Source of the DNA: Legionella sheltonii
Lineage (GTDB): Bacteria; Pseudomonadota; Gammaproteobacteria; Legionellales; Legionellaceae
Assembly (NCBI RefSeq): GCF_026191355.1
Contig: NZ_JAPHOQ010000021.1
Location: forward strand, 1-49,476
DNA: 49,476 nucleotides
Direction of reading: 5' to 3'
Below are positions 1 to 7,896 of the stretch, piece by piece (position 1 is the stretch's first letter; each line of letters opens with the position of its first letter). The notes beneath the pieces were generated by a model, which was not told the origin of the DNA, did no database searches, and saw nothing but the letters and a program-made list of their open reading frames with translations. The translations under genes were made by a program, and so were the position numbers.

Positions 1-66
1 TCTGTGATCTAAGTTTTTTTCTGTTTCCAGTTCAAACCTAAATGTATGCCAGTTGATGCTATTCAT
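1..66 (-). CDS. 5' end of an unidentified gene, truncated by window edge
   Basis: An ATG at 66-64 on the minus strand opens 22 codons that run without a stop to position 1. The peptide begins MNSINWHTFRFELETEKN. A good Shine-Dalgarno (AAGGAAG) lies 7 nt before the ATG, and an extended -10 (TGCTATAAT, complement of 92-100) lies further upstream, so the start is well supported despite the short visible length. It is transcribed divergently from the Fic gene. The family is not recognisable from 22 residues. Confidence 0.5.
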   Translation of the reverse strand, partial: MNSINWHTFRFELETEKNLDHR

Positions 67-91
67 GATTTATCTTCCTTGATTAAATAAA

Positions 92-116
92 ATTATAGCA
101 CACGGAGTTTTTCCGT
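92..116 (-). promoter_or_regulatory. Extended -10 promoter for the truncated minus-strand gene, with small palindrome
   Basis: On the minus strand TGCTATAAT (100-92) is a near-perfect extended -10. No clear -35 is seen 17 bp upstream. A short inverted repeat, ACGGA-N5-TCCGT (102-116), sits just upstream of the -10 and could be an operator or simply a small hairpin. Promoter assignment is by motif only. Confidence 0.45.
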
Positions 117-297
117 AGTTTTCGATTAAATTAAGCAAAGAAGTGATTATCCCGAAGAAAAGAATTTTCTAAGGGCGCAATATACATTGCTTCGCAATGT
201 GAAAATTTGAAACAAAATTTATTGCGTAAAATGGCAATTTCCCTGACGCTAAAGAATCTAATTATTTAATTTTATTAAATTCTAAGAAGCAAAGGTT

Positions 298-369
298 GAT
301 TAATAAATCCATACTTTATTAATCACTATTGTGCTATATTTTGATTAATAAAACGTGAGGTTATTAATC
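298..369. promoter_or_regulatory. Two inverted-repeat operators around the Fic promoter and start codon
   Basis: GATTAATAAA (298-307) and TTTATTAATC (315-324) form a perfect 10-bp inverted repeat with a 7-nt spacer. The same arrangement recurs 45 bp downstream as GATTAATAAA (343-352) and TTATTAATC (361-369, one base short of the full half-site). Between them lies an extended -10, TGCTATATT (332-340). The first palindrome covers the -35 region. The second covers the Shine-Dalgarno (GAGG, 357-360) and abuts the ATG at 370. This is a classic layout for repression by a dimeric regulator. The C-terminal winged-helix-like part of the Fic protein makes autoregulation plausible, but that is inference. 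Confidence 0.6.
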
Positions 370-1479
370 ATGAAATGGAATTGGCAGCTCGAGAATTGGC
401 CTAATTTTACTTGGGACTCCGATAAATTAGTTGCGTATGAACAGTCTTTTACTGAGGGCGCAGGTATTATTATTGGTTCTTCGCAACACATTTCTCACGA
501 AGGTAAGCAAAATTTATTTATCGACTTAATGTGTACAGATGCTTTGGATAGCTCAGAAATAGAGGGAGAGTATTTAAACAGAGATAGTGTTCAATCTTCT
601 ATAAAAAAAGAGTTGGGCTTATTTACTGAACCACATAGAGCCAGCATGGCAGAACGTGGGATCGCTAAAATGATGGTTGATTTATACCAAACGATTTCTA
701 GTCCGCTAACACATCAAGTTTTATTTGAATGGCATCAATTTTTAATGGGTAATAGCCATCATTTGGAACATATTGGTCAATATCGTAAGCATGAAGAAGC
801 AATGCAAATTGTTTCTGGACCTGATTATGATCGAACAATCCATTTTGAAGCGCCTCCCTCATCATCTGTTCCGGCTGAAATGGAGCAATTTATTGATTGG
901 TTTGAACGGAGTTCTCTCACTGGTCCAGCCCCTTTACCTACATTAACCCGAGCAGGAATAGCCCATTTATGGTTTGAAAGTATCCATCCTTTTGAAGATG
1001 GAAATGGACGGATAGGGCGGGCTATAGCAGAAAAAGCTTTATCTCAAGGATTTTCAAAACCAGTAATGACGGTATTGGCAAAAATATTATTAAAAAAGAG
1101 GAAGGAATATTATCAACAATTAGGTTTAGCAAGTAAAACCTTAGACCTAACATCTTGGTTGATGTGGTTTGCTAATATCGCTTTAGAAGCGCAACAAAGC
1201 ACTTATTTGTATATTGATTTTATTATTAAGAAATCTGTTATTTTAAGGGAAGCTGAAGGGAAAATTAATCCAAGGCAAGAAAAGGTTTTATTAAGATTAT
1301 TTCATGCTGGGCCAGATGGATTTGTAGGTGGTTTAAGTGCTAAAAATTATATGAGTATTACTGGTGCAACAATTGCTACAACAACCAGAGATTTGAATGA
1401 CTTGGTTAAAAAAAATATTCTCAAACGAACCGGCGAACTCAAAGCGACTCGTTATTTTTTAAATCTCGATAAGGCTTAA
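370..1479 (+). CDS. Fic-domain protein (class II, DUF4172-Fic-winged helix)
   Basis: Fic enzymes usually transfer AMP, or another nucleotide-derived group, to a hydroxyl of a target protein. The core motif HPFEDGNGRIGR (from about residue 206) matches HxFx(D/E)GNGRxxR completely, so catalytic potential is intact. SSEIEG at about residues 61-66 fits the inhibitory-helix motif (S/T)xxxE(G/N). Its position N-terminal to the Fic core makes this a class II, self-inhibited Fic protein. The N-terminus (WNWQLENWPNFTW) resembles DUF4172. The last ~80 residues look like a winged helix (KNYMSITGATIATTTRDLNDLVKKNIL), typical of Fic proteins that bind DNA. The ATG at 370 is preferred over the in-frame GTG at 355, because GTGAGG there serves as the Shine-Dalgarno. 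It could be a regulator or toxin-like housekeeping Fic protein rather than a secreted effector. No secretion signal is evident. Confidence 0.88.
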   Translation: MKWNWQLENWPNFTWDSDKLVAYEQSFTEGAGIIIGSSQHISHEGKQNLFIDLMCTDALDSSEIEGEYLNRDSVQSSIKKELGLFTEPHRASMAERGIAKMMVDLYQTISSPLTHQVLFEWHQFLMGNSHHLEHIGQYRKHEEAMQIVSGPDYDRTIHFEAPPSSSVPAEMEQFIDWFERSSLTGPAPLPTLTRAGIAHLWFESIHPFEDGNGRIGRAIAEKALSQGFSKPVMTVLAKILLKKRKEYYQQLGLASKTLDLTSWLMWFANIALEAQQSTYLYIDFIIKKSVILREAEGKINPRQEKVLLRLFHAGPDGFVGGLSAKNYMSITGATIATTTRDLNDLVKKNILKRTGELKATRYFLNLDKA

Positions 1480-1689
1480 ATGGAGTTTGTTGAATTGGGT
1501 ACGCAGTGAGTGCCCAATCTAAGTGCCTCGCAGGGAGTGGCAAAATGGAACTTACTGAAGCTTATAATTTGCCAGACATTGTAAAAATTATATTTGTTCT
1601 TGATTTATAGTTTGTATCGCAATTACCCCAGTAGAATTAATCACTCCCATACACTTCAAAACATAATCAGTAATAAGCTGTAACATAAA

Positions 1690-1804
1690 GGGTCAGGCCT
1701 TGAGTTTTGATTATTTTTCCTTGCAATGTTTTCGTTGATTTATCCTGATAGTCGAATAGATTCAGCGACTTTTAATTGATAATGCACAATTCAAGGCCTG
1801 ACCC
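1690..1804. repeat. MITE-like element, copy 1
   Basis: This 115-bp element is bounded by a perfect 14-bp terminal inverted repeat, GGGTCAGGCCTTGA (1690-1703) and its complement (1791-1804). A second copy at 2292-2405 is nearly identical throughout, including AATGCACAATTCAAGGCC at the right end. It encodes no protein. The ends resemble sequences I associate with non-autonomous elements moved by REP-associated (IS200-like) tyrosine transposases; that link is from memory and unverified. Confidence 0.7.
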
Positions 1805-1826
1805 CCTTTTATGCTTCTTTCCTGGA

Positions 1827-1847
1827 TGCCGCGAACAAGTCGCGGCA
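1827..1847. repeat. REP-like palindrome, non-coding copy
   Basis: TGCCGCGA-ACAAG-TCGCGGCA is a perfect 8-bp stem with a 5-nt loop. Its core (CCGCGAACAAGTCGCGG) recurs inside the polyketide synthase genes at 19259-19281 and 36439-36459, and as the reverse complement or a variant at 22282-22300 and 36392-36412. This identifies a small dispersed repeat family. Confidence 0.7.
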
Positions 1848-1963
1848 CGTAGCCGGTGGGGATAAATTGTCAACACGCCCTACTATTATTGGCAATAGAA
1901 TTTGAAATATGCCTATAATGGCTGAACGGACTAAGTAATTTTTTATCACAGGGAAGGCTTCAA

Positions 1964-2137
1964 ATGAGAAAAATATTTCAATGGGTAGTTGAATTTCTTG
2001 ATGCTATTGTTGGTGTTACGGAAGATAAACCTAATGATCGCTCTATGAGTATTCATGAAGCTCGGGAAAAATATGAGGCCGGTTTGATTAGTATGAGTGA
2101 GTTCAATGAAGTATTTGAACGCAAGGAAGTGTTTTAA
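1964..2137 (+). CDS. 57-aa SHOCT-like small protein
   Basis: The frame reads MRKIFQWVVEFLDAIVGV... and ends ...FERKEVF at TAA 2135-2137. AGGGAAGG lies about 6 nt before the ATG, a strong ribosome site. The C-terminal half (SIHEAREKYEAGLISMSEF) fits the short SHOCT pattern of a helix, a Gly turn and an EF-like second helix, usually found at protein C-termini. The N-terminal ~18 residues are hydrophobic. It has no cysteine, so it is not a lanthipeptide precursor for the nearby LanM-like gene. It may be a complete small protein or the remnant tail of a larger one. Confidence 0.5.
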   Translation: MRKIFQWVVEFLDAIVGVTEDKPNDRSMSIHEAREKYEAGLISMSEFNEVFERKEVF

Positions 2138-2291
2138 AAACGTCATAATGCGTCCTTTGGAGGCGATTTTTAATCCTGTTTTGGCAACGCGCATTCCGGA
2201 TTGAGCTATGCTTTCGCTATGTCGTTCAGAGTCACTAATTAAATCCACTAACCCCGCTCCCGCCTCTTCACCAAAGTGGCTAAAACCTAGA
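2138..2291 (-). pseudogene. Possible gene remnant interrupted by MITE-like copy 2
   Basis: A minus-strand frame through this interval reads like coding sequence (GAGLVDLISDSERHSESIA followed by QSGMRVAKTGLKIASKGRIM). Its only upstream start codon falls inside the repeat element at 2292-2405, and downstream it becomes low-quality sequence antisense to the small ORF. I read it as a decayed gene fragment. The family is not recognised. Confidence 0.25.
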
Positions 2292-2405
2292 GGGTCAGGC
2301 CTTGAGTTTTGATTATTTTCCCTTGCCATGTTGTAGTTGATTTATCCTGATGGTCAATAGATTTAGCAACTTTTAATTGATAATGCACAATTCAAGGCCT
2401 GACCC
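2292..2405. repeat. MITE-like element, copy 2
   Basis: Second copy of the element at 1690-1804. The terminal inverted repeat extends to 17 bp here (2289-2305 with 2392-2408, adding AGA/TCT outside the 14-bp core). Internal differences from copy 1 are a few substitutions and short indels, so the two copies diverged modestly after insertion. Confidence 0.7.
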
Positions 2406-2437
2406 TCTTAATCCAAAGGCCTGACCCTCTTAATCCA
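2394..2437. repeat. 22-bp tandem duplication at the element's right end
   Basis: Two perfect adjacent 22-bp units, 2394-2415 and 2416-2437, each begin AAGGCCTGACCC and end AATCCA. The unit includes the right terminus of MITE-like copy 2 plus 10 bp of flank. This suggests slippage or an aberrant excision/insertion event at the element's end. Confidence 0.7.
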
Positions 2438-2438
2438 T

Positions 2439-2487
2439 GGCTACAACAACCAGAGATCTAAATGACTTGGTTAAAAAAATATTCTCA
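2439..2487 (+). pseudogene. Duplicated fragment of the Fic gene 3' end
   Basis: This ~49-bp stretch matches the Fic gene at about 1376-1425 (coding for ATTTRDLNDLVKKNI) with only two substitutions and one missing A in the A-run, which breaks the frame. It directly follows the 22-bp tandem repeat. It is a scar of a duplication or recombination between the two MITE-like copies' neighbourhoods and has no coding role. Confidence 0.7.
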
Positions 2488-2544
2488 GGGTAAATCAGGG
2501 TTCAATAAGGGCTTAGAAGGGCTCAATCTTATGAGTTGTATGTC

Positions 2545-2550
2545 TATAAT
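2545..2550 (+). promoter_or_regulatory. -10 element candidate for the LanM-like gene
   Basis: TATAAT (2545-2550) lies 29 bp before the ATG at 2580. The -35 region is poor. It is the only good promoter-like hexamer in this short upstream region. Confidence 0.35.
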
Positions 2551-2579
2551 ATAATAAGAATGTTCAAATTGAGGTTGTT

Positions 2580-3974
2580 ATGAGGGCCAGAATTCTATTT
2601 GAATCGAAAAAACTAGATGAAATAGAGGCTTTTTCACCGGATGCGAGGCACGTTAGTGCATATGCTGTTTTGTTAAGAGATTTAGTTCAACAACTCGAAA
2701 ACTATTTTGTTAAAGATGAAAAAACTTTAAAGACCTATACCCTGCAATTTTTTGAGCCTCAGTCAAAAATATTTAATATTGATAAAAAGTCGTTAAGTCT
2801 CATCCTTGAACATCTGGCGGGAGTGATGGATCAACAAATAGTATCGTTTATTGAATATGACTTAAAACAATATCGTGAACAGGAATACGGAATCCCTGTA
2901 GATGCTGATTATAGAACTATAAACAAACGAATGAGAGAAATCGCATTAAATCGTCGGACGGAAAAAAAGCCAATGACTGAACGCGAGGAAGATGTATATT
3001 TTGATTCTTTTTTAAAAGAAGAACTTAAAAAATATTATGCTCAGCGCCATGATTTTGCTGAATACTTTACTCAGTATCCTCAAATGGAACAATCACTTCG
3101 TCAAATTCAACAAGATGCAATACGAAATATCGAGAAAATGCTTCAACGGATTGAACATGATTTCCCAGTGCTGGAAAAAGGATTTTTAAGTCATATGAAC
3201 GAGCCAAAACTAGTTGGTATTACGCCAAGCGGTAGCGATATGCATAAGCAAGGCCAACAAGTTTATTTTTTGACGTTTAGAGATAAGGACGAAAAAGAAA
3301 TTAAAATTGTTTATAAACCAACTTCTGTCCAAGCAGATGCAATGCTGGTCGGTAATCTAAACAAGTTGAAAGCCTTAGATGCAAGCTATGAAGGACATGA
3401 GAGTTTGGCCGAAATATTTAACAGGCGAGCCCTGGAGCCTATTCCAACTTATTTAATACTGCCAAAAATTGACGATCCAGCCTCTGAATCTGTTACACAG
3501 CACTATGGTTACATTGAATTTTTACCTTCACAATCGCACCTGGACTATGATATGGCCACAAAAGTAGGGCGGAGTAAGTTTAGCGAGGCATTATCTTTAG
3601 CTGCTCTGGATGAGAGTTCTTCTTGTATTTTGAGAACAGAAAAAGAGGCACAACAATTTTCATACATCATGGGAATGACTACTCTATTAATTCAATCAGT
3701 TTCTGGTTCTGATTTTCATCATGAAAATTTGATTATTTCTCGAAAAAAACCGACCATTATTGATGCAGAATGTATTTTCAATCCACTTATAACGCCAACA
3801 TTTTCGGGATGTTCTTTTCTTTTTCAGCCACTACAAGGACCATTAACAGGAGCAATCTCACCATTTTCAATGAATTGTGAGACCTATTATTATCATAGTG
3901 ATATCAATAATAAAATTGAAGGAGCACGAGAGTTTACGGCAAAAAATCGTGCATATTATTATGATGCCGATACA
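2580..3974 (+). pseudogene. LanM-type lanthipeptide dehydratase-like gene, 5' part (disrupted by IS21 element)
   Basis: LanM dehydratase domains (DUF4135) have a kinase-like fold that phosphorylates, then eliminates, Ser/Thr hydroxyls in precursor peptides. Visible LanM hallmarks are IVYKPTSV (Lys about 246), SDFHHENLII (D378, H380, N383, the D-x-H-x-x-N catalytic motif) and TIIDAE (D395). The start ATG has GAGG 6 nt upstream. The frame is cut after codon 465 by the IS at 3975; the few residues beyond are IS sequence. The rest of the gene is at 6610-7407. With the IS and one target duplicate removed, the two parts join in frame to 730 codons. That length fits a dehydratase domain alone, without the C-terminal LanC cyclase of classical LanM proteins. 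No cysteine-rich precursor peptide gene was found nearby. Confidence 0.8.
3970..3974. repeat. Target-site duplication, left copy
   Basis: ATACA directly precedes the IS left end (TGCAGATTCC). The same five bases follow the right end at 6605-6609. A 5-bp duplication is in the range usual for IS21-family insertions. Confidence 0.85.
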
Positions 3975-4097
3975 TGCAGATTCCACTGATGCCGATCAAA
4001 GATTCCATTCCATCGCGATCATAGATTCCATTTGATACCGATCACTGATTCCATTCGATGGCGATCAAACCGGAGCAAAGCGACGCTTTTTTAAAGT

Positions 4098-4856
4098 TTA
4101 TGACTTATCCTCCAGATTATCTAATTTTGTAGTTATTTTTTTTCGCATTGACTCACCTTTCATATCAATTCGATGAGAGTTATGAACAAGTCTATCCAAG
4201 ATAGCATCCCCCAATGTCAAATCACCAATAACCTCATGCCAGAGCTTAACAGGTAGTTGGCTAGTCACAATGGTTGAGGACTGATTGTGCCTGTCATCCA
4301 TAATTTCAAGTAAATCACGGCGTTGCTCATCATTCATCGGAGCCAAACCCCAATCATCCAATATAAGGAGTTGGATTTTTTCTAATGAAGCAAGTAATTT
4401 AGGGAAACTCCCATCACCTCGGGCTAATTCAAGTGCCTGAAATAGTCTTGGTAAACGTAAATAACGTGCCGTAAAATTATTACGACACGCTTGATTAGCT
4501 AAAGCACATGCAAGCCACGTTTTACCGGTACCCGTGGGACCGGTGATCAGTAGATTTTGTTTTCGCCCAACCCAATAACAATCAGCAAGTTGCTTTATTA
4601 CCGCCCTTGAGATTCCCCTTGAAACCGAGTAATCAATATCCTCTAAACACGCATTGGCTTTGAGTCTGGCTTGCCGCAATCGAGTGCTTAACTTGCGATT
4701 TCCACGTACAATACACTCTCGCTCTACTAGTAAACTAAATCGTTCATCAAAAGATAATTGATGAATATCAGATTGCTGCATCTGCTCTTGTAATGCCTCA
4801 ATCATGCCGTGGCAGCGTAATTCTCTTAACTGTTCGAACAATGGCTGTGTTAACAT
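4098..4856 (-). CDS. istB: IS21 helper ATPase IstB
   Basis: IstB is the AAA+ ATPase that regulates IS21 transposition by selecting target DNA and activating IstA. The 252-aa length is normal. Walker A reads GPTGTGKTW near residue 107 and Walker B LLILDDWGL near residue 166. An N-terminal helical segment precedes the ATPase, as usual. The start has GGGAGATA upstream, and the gene follows istA by about 20 bp in the same transcript. It looks functional. Confidence 0.95.
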   Translation of the reverse strand: MLTQPLFEQLRELRCHGMIEALQEQMQQSDIHQLSFDERFSLLVERECIVRGNRKLSTRLRQARLKANACLEDIDYSVSRGISRAVIKQLADCYWVGRKQNLLITGPTGTGKTWLACALANQACRNNFTARYLRLPRLFQALELARGDGSFPKLLASLEKIQLLILDDWGLAPMNDEQRRDLLEIMDDRHNQSSTIVTSQLPVKLWHEVIGDLTLGDAILDRLVHNSHRIDMKGESMRKKITTKLDNLEDKS

Positions 4857-4877
4857 AACAATATCTCCCTGAGTCTG

Positions 4878-6428
4878 TTAATGATAGTAATTTGCACCAC
4901 GAACATTCTCATGGTGATTAGTTATATCAGCAGCCGCACTCGTGCTGGCAGGCTTTGATAGCGGCTGCTTATCCAACCCATTCTTTAAAATGGACTCAAT
5001 ATTTTTATATCGAACTGCACCAATATGAAGCCCTCTAATCGCTGCATTTTCTAAACGCTCTTTTCCATATTTTTTACTCATGCGAAGAATACCAAGACAT
5101 GCGCGATAACCTTGCTGTGGTATTTTGTGCAAACTAATGACTTCATCAATTAATTGAGCTGTATGTGGCCCAATACTTTGTGCCCATCGATGTAATCGTT
5201 CAGGTGTCCATGAAACATAATCCTGATGGGCTTTTGGCATATGTTCATTCTGTGTGGTATGACCTGGCTTAAATGAACGTTGATGCAGCGCGATACGTTT
5301 ATTATTTAAAAAACATTCAATCGTTCGGTCTCCAATTCGAACATCAATGAATTCCCCAAGATAACGCCATGGAATACTGTAATGATGTTTCTCAATGGTC
5401 ACATGATAATCAATTCCAGCTTTAGCACGTTTCCAATAAGCAAATTGATAACGATGAATGGGTAATGATTTTAATGCAGGCCTATCAATTTCTAAAAACT
5501 GGGAATAACGAGAGCCAGATAACTGTTGAAATGGACGCTCATTATAAGCTTGCAATAAGGGGGCTATTGCTGAATTAATCTCAGAAATATTAAAGAAAGT
5601 ACAATCTCGCAATCGAGCTAAAATCCATCGTTGAATACCCTGTACACCCACTTCAACTTTGGCTTTATCTTTCGGGGATCGTACTCGAGCAGGAATAACA
5701 GCGACATTATAATAGTTGGCCATTTCTTGATAAGTCATGTTGGTATCGGGGTCGTAGAGATGGGGTTGTGTAACTCCTGACTTGAGATTGTCAGGAACGA
5801 TGCTGGTGGTAACGCCACCAAAAAATTCGAATGCCCGAATATGCGCAGCTATCCAATGACGTAAGCTCTGGCTTTCTGCTGCTTCAATAAACGTATAGTT
5901 CGAAGCACCAAGCACTGCTACAAAGATTTCTGCTTTGTGTAGTGCGCCTGTGTCTTTATCAACCCATGGAACAGTGAGTCCAGAATAATCTACGAATAAC
6001 TTTTCACCGGCATGATGGGTAATACGCATGCTTGGATTCAGTTTACACGAGAAATCTCGATACATCTCACAAAAACGACTGTATCCGTATCCATCAGGAT
6101 ATTGGCTGCGATACTCATACCATAGCAATAATAAGGTCACGCCCTTGCGTTTTAGCTCTCGATGAACCCATGATAAATCAGGGGTAGGTCTATTAAGTTT
6201 TTTGGGATTAGACTCTTGGGGAAATAAGCGAGCATAAAGTTCAGCGTCACTCATCGACACAGGCAATGGCCACGACACGTCAAACATTTTGGCACGTGAT
6301 AAATAGCTACTCACTGTGCTAGCACTAATATCAACACTTGCTGCAATTTCTCTATTGTTCAAGCCACCTTCATATCGCAGCTTTAAAACTTCTCTTATTT
6401 TACGCATCGATAGCTTCTCCGTTGGCAT
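4878..6428 (-). CDS. istA: IS21 transposase IstA
   Basis: DDE-type transposase of 516 aa, the usual IstA size. An N-terminal helix-turn-helix (LNNREIAASVDISASTVSSY, about 23-42) recognises the terminal repeats. The integrase core shows the acidic residues in LFVDYSG, SIVPDNLKSG and SPKDKAKVEVG. A C-terminal beta-rich segment follows (YHYSIPWRYLGEFIDVRIGD). The start has AAGGAAAG upstream. It is full length with no frameshift. Confidence 0.95.
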   Translation of the reverse strand: MPTEKLSMRKIREVLKLRYEGGLNNREIAASVDISASTVSSYLSRAKMFDVSWPLPVSMSDAELYARLFPQESNPKKLNRPTPDLSWVHRELKRKGVTLLLLWYEYRSQYPDGYGYSRFCEMYRDFSCKLNPSMRITHHAGEKLFVDYSGLTVPWVDKDTGALHKAEIFVAVLGASNYTFIEAAESQSLRHWIAAHIRAFEFFGGVTTSIVPDNLKSGVTQPHLYDPDTNMTYQEMANYYNVAVIPARVRSPKDKAKVEVGVQGIQRWILARLRDCTFFNISEINSAIAPLLQAYNERPFQQLSGSRYSQFLEIDRPALKSLPIHRYQFAYWKRAKAGIDYHVTIEKHHYSIPWRYLGEFIDVRIGDRTIECFLNNKRIALHQRSFKPGHTTQNEHMPKAHQDYVSWTPERLHRWAQSIGPHTAQLIDEVISLHKIPQQGYRACLGILRMSKKYGKERLENAAIRGLHIGAVRYKNIESILKNGLDKQPLSKPASTSAAADITNHHENVRGANYYH

Positions 6429-6604
6429 TTCTACTTTCCTTCTGTTTGACCAAACAAAAGGATAAAACGGTTATCGTGCGTCGCTCAATATGCTTACGTA
6501 TTGCTCATTCTTGATCGGCTTAGAATGGAATCTTTGATCGGCATCAAATGGAATTCGTGATCGGCATCACTGGAATCTGTGATCGGGATGGAGTGGAATA
6601 TGCA

Positions 6605-6609
6605 ATACA
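6605..6609. repeat. Target-site duplication, right copy
   Basis: ATACA immediately after the IS right end (GGAATATGCA) repeats 3970-3974. Confidence 0.85.
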
Positions 6610-7407
6610 CAACAATTAACTTCCTATGTCGTTGATCAAGAGTCTTTTATGGCTGGTTATCGTCACGGTTTAAATGTTATTACTGAAGATAAAGATTTTT
6701 TAAAATGGTTTGATCAAGAAAAAGTAAGGGAAATGTGTATTCGTATGCTTCCTTTTGCCACCCAAGATTTTGGACGACAAAATATTCAATATTGCAGCCA
6801 AAATTTTTCTTATGACTTATTTAAAGAATATGCTGACAAGAAGTTAAAGGAAGGTTTGCAGACATATCAAGATGATTTAAGTCAGTATGATAAGATTCAA
6901 TCTCAAAAAGAAGATAAAGGGGATAAGGAAGAAAAATGTGATGATAAGATATCAAGATATTTGCCAGTAATGCCTTTACCTAAGGCTGTTATTTATTCTG
7001 ACGAGAATAATCATGACCAAGAGATATTAAAAGAAGCGGCATCTGCTTCAATTCCTTATTATTGTATGCGAGCGGATGATCGGCACCTTTATGACTTTAA
7101 GGGTAAACCAATTTTTATTCCATTAAATTTCTTTATGGCTAGAGAAGAAGTGTTTAATCAAGAATATGGTGACGGCATCGGAATAGATGCACATGTTTTT
7201 TTTATCAAATCACCATTAGATTTTGCCCGAGAGAGAGCTGTCGCCATAGTCCATAATCAAGAACTAAGAGACTTAATGTGTGAAGATGCCCAAAATAATC
7301 TGGTCTTATTGCATGCTGGGTTAGAATATCATATCCAATTAGAAGCAGAATATGTTGTTTCGATGACAGTACAACCCCAAGTCATTGCGAATAACCCTTT
7401 TGCTTGA
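6610..7407 (+). pseudogene. LanM-type dehydratase-like gene, 3' part
   Basis: The frame from 6610 (QQLTSYVVDQESFMAGYRHG...) is the exact continuation of the frame interrupted at 3974 and ends at TGA 7405-7407, adding 265 residues. It contains LanM-like features: FMAGYRHGLNVI, and REMCIRMLPFATQDF, which resembles the Arg/Thr motif of LanM elimination sites. A charged low-complexity stretch (QKEDKGDKEEK) lies in the middle. No LanC zinc ligands (a GHGx-type motif, CHG) are present. An internal ATG at 6649 could in principle start a truncated product, but there is no clear ribosome site, so I treat the part as non-functional. The insertion appears recent, because neither half has further mutations. 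Confidence 0.75.
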
Positions 7408-7683
7408 GGGTAATAAATCCTACTGTGAATTTTTAGCAGCATATCCTTATTTGAATTGCTCATAATAAAAGAATATATGGCTCGACTTCAAACCATTATG
7501 CTATGGCAAGCGATAAATCATGGCGTTAATCTCTTGGCCTGTCGATTGTAACAAATCATCAACATTGGTGCTCGCTTGGGGCATCTGAATCGCCATTGTC
7601 TAAGTGCTTGTTTGGCAGAGTCTCGTTTATTTGTGCCATTTATAATAAAATCACCCTGAAATCATCGAGGCAAAATAAAAAGT

Positions 7684-7712
7684 AAAATAGTTCGGGTCAA
7701 GACTATTTTTTT
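7684..7712 (+). terminator. Candidate intrinsic terminator
   Basis: AAAATAGT (7684-7691) pairs with ACTATTTT (7702-7709) across a 10-nt loop and is followed by a T-rich run. The stem is AT-rich and the distance from the LanM-like stop is about 280 bp, so the assignment is weak. It would work in either direction because A and T runs flank both sides. Confidence 0.35.
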
Positions 7713-7766
7713 ATTTTTTATTTGTATAAGATAGCTAGGTCTAAATTCAATCTAATATCCTTTTTC

Positions 7767-7896
7767 TGTGGATATCTATTTTTACCAAATAATCAATTAC
7801 CAGTTAGCAACCTAGAAGACTTCTTGCACTATCTAATTTATATCATTTTTAAATCCCCAACACCTCATTTAAGTTATTCACAATTTCTGTGGATAA
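7767..7896. promoter_or_regulatory. DnaA-box-like motifs
   Basis: TTATTCACA (7874-7882) and TGTGGATAA (7888-7896) are consensus-type DnaA boxes (TTATNCACA) in opposite orientation, 5 bp apart. TGTGGATAT (7767-7775) is a one-mismatch third copy. They lie in the gene-poor spacer upstream of the polyketide operon. They may bind DnaA, but the AT-rich sequence makes chance occurrence possible. Confidence 0.35.

Larger units (their letters stand above)
1480..1963. other. Spacer with MITE-like element and REP-like palindrome
   Basis: I see no convincing gene here. The spacer holds one copy of the GGGTCAGGCC-ended element (1690-1804) and a REP-like hairpin (1827-1847), both listed separately. The rest is AT-rich sequence without long open frames. 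Confidence 0.5.
3975..6604 (-). mobile_element. Complete IS21-family insertion sequence
   Basis: The 2,630-bp element has imperfect terminal inverted repeats. The left end reads TGCAGATTCCACTGATGC and the inverted right end TGCATATTCCACTCCATC, with homology continuing through CCGATCA and AGATTCC. Internal repeats of the same GATTCC...GATCA motif occur about three times in each subterminal region (3979-4075 and 6505-6600), as is typical of IS21 multiple terminal repeats. It carries istA and istB on the minus strand, both intact, so it may still be mobile. It interrupts the LanM-like gene. Confidence 0.93.

Noticed and set aside
1964..2137. The small ORF as a lanthipeptide precursor for the LanM-like gene
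   Set aside because: The peptide has no cysteine and no leader/core pattern (no double-Gly site), so lanthionine formation is impossible.
1946..2329. 127-codon minus-strand frame as an intact gene
   Set aside because: Its start lies inside a repeat element and its 3' half is antisense to a better small ORF; at most a decayed fragment is retained.
3975..3989. The last five codons of the apparent LanM-like 5' frame (HADTCRFH-like tail) as a natural C-terminus
   Set aside because: These bases are the IS left terminal repeat; the gene continues after the element.
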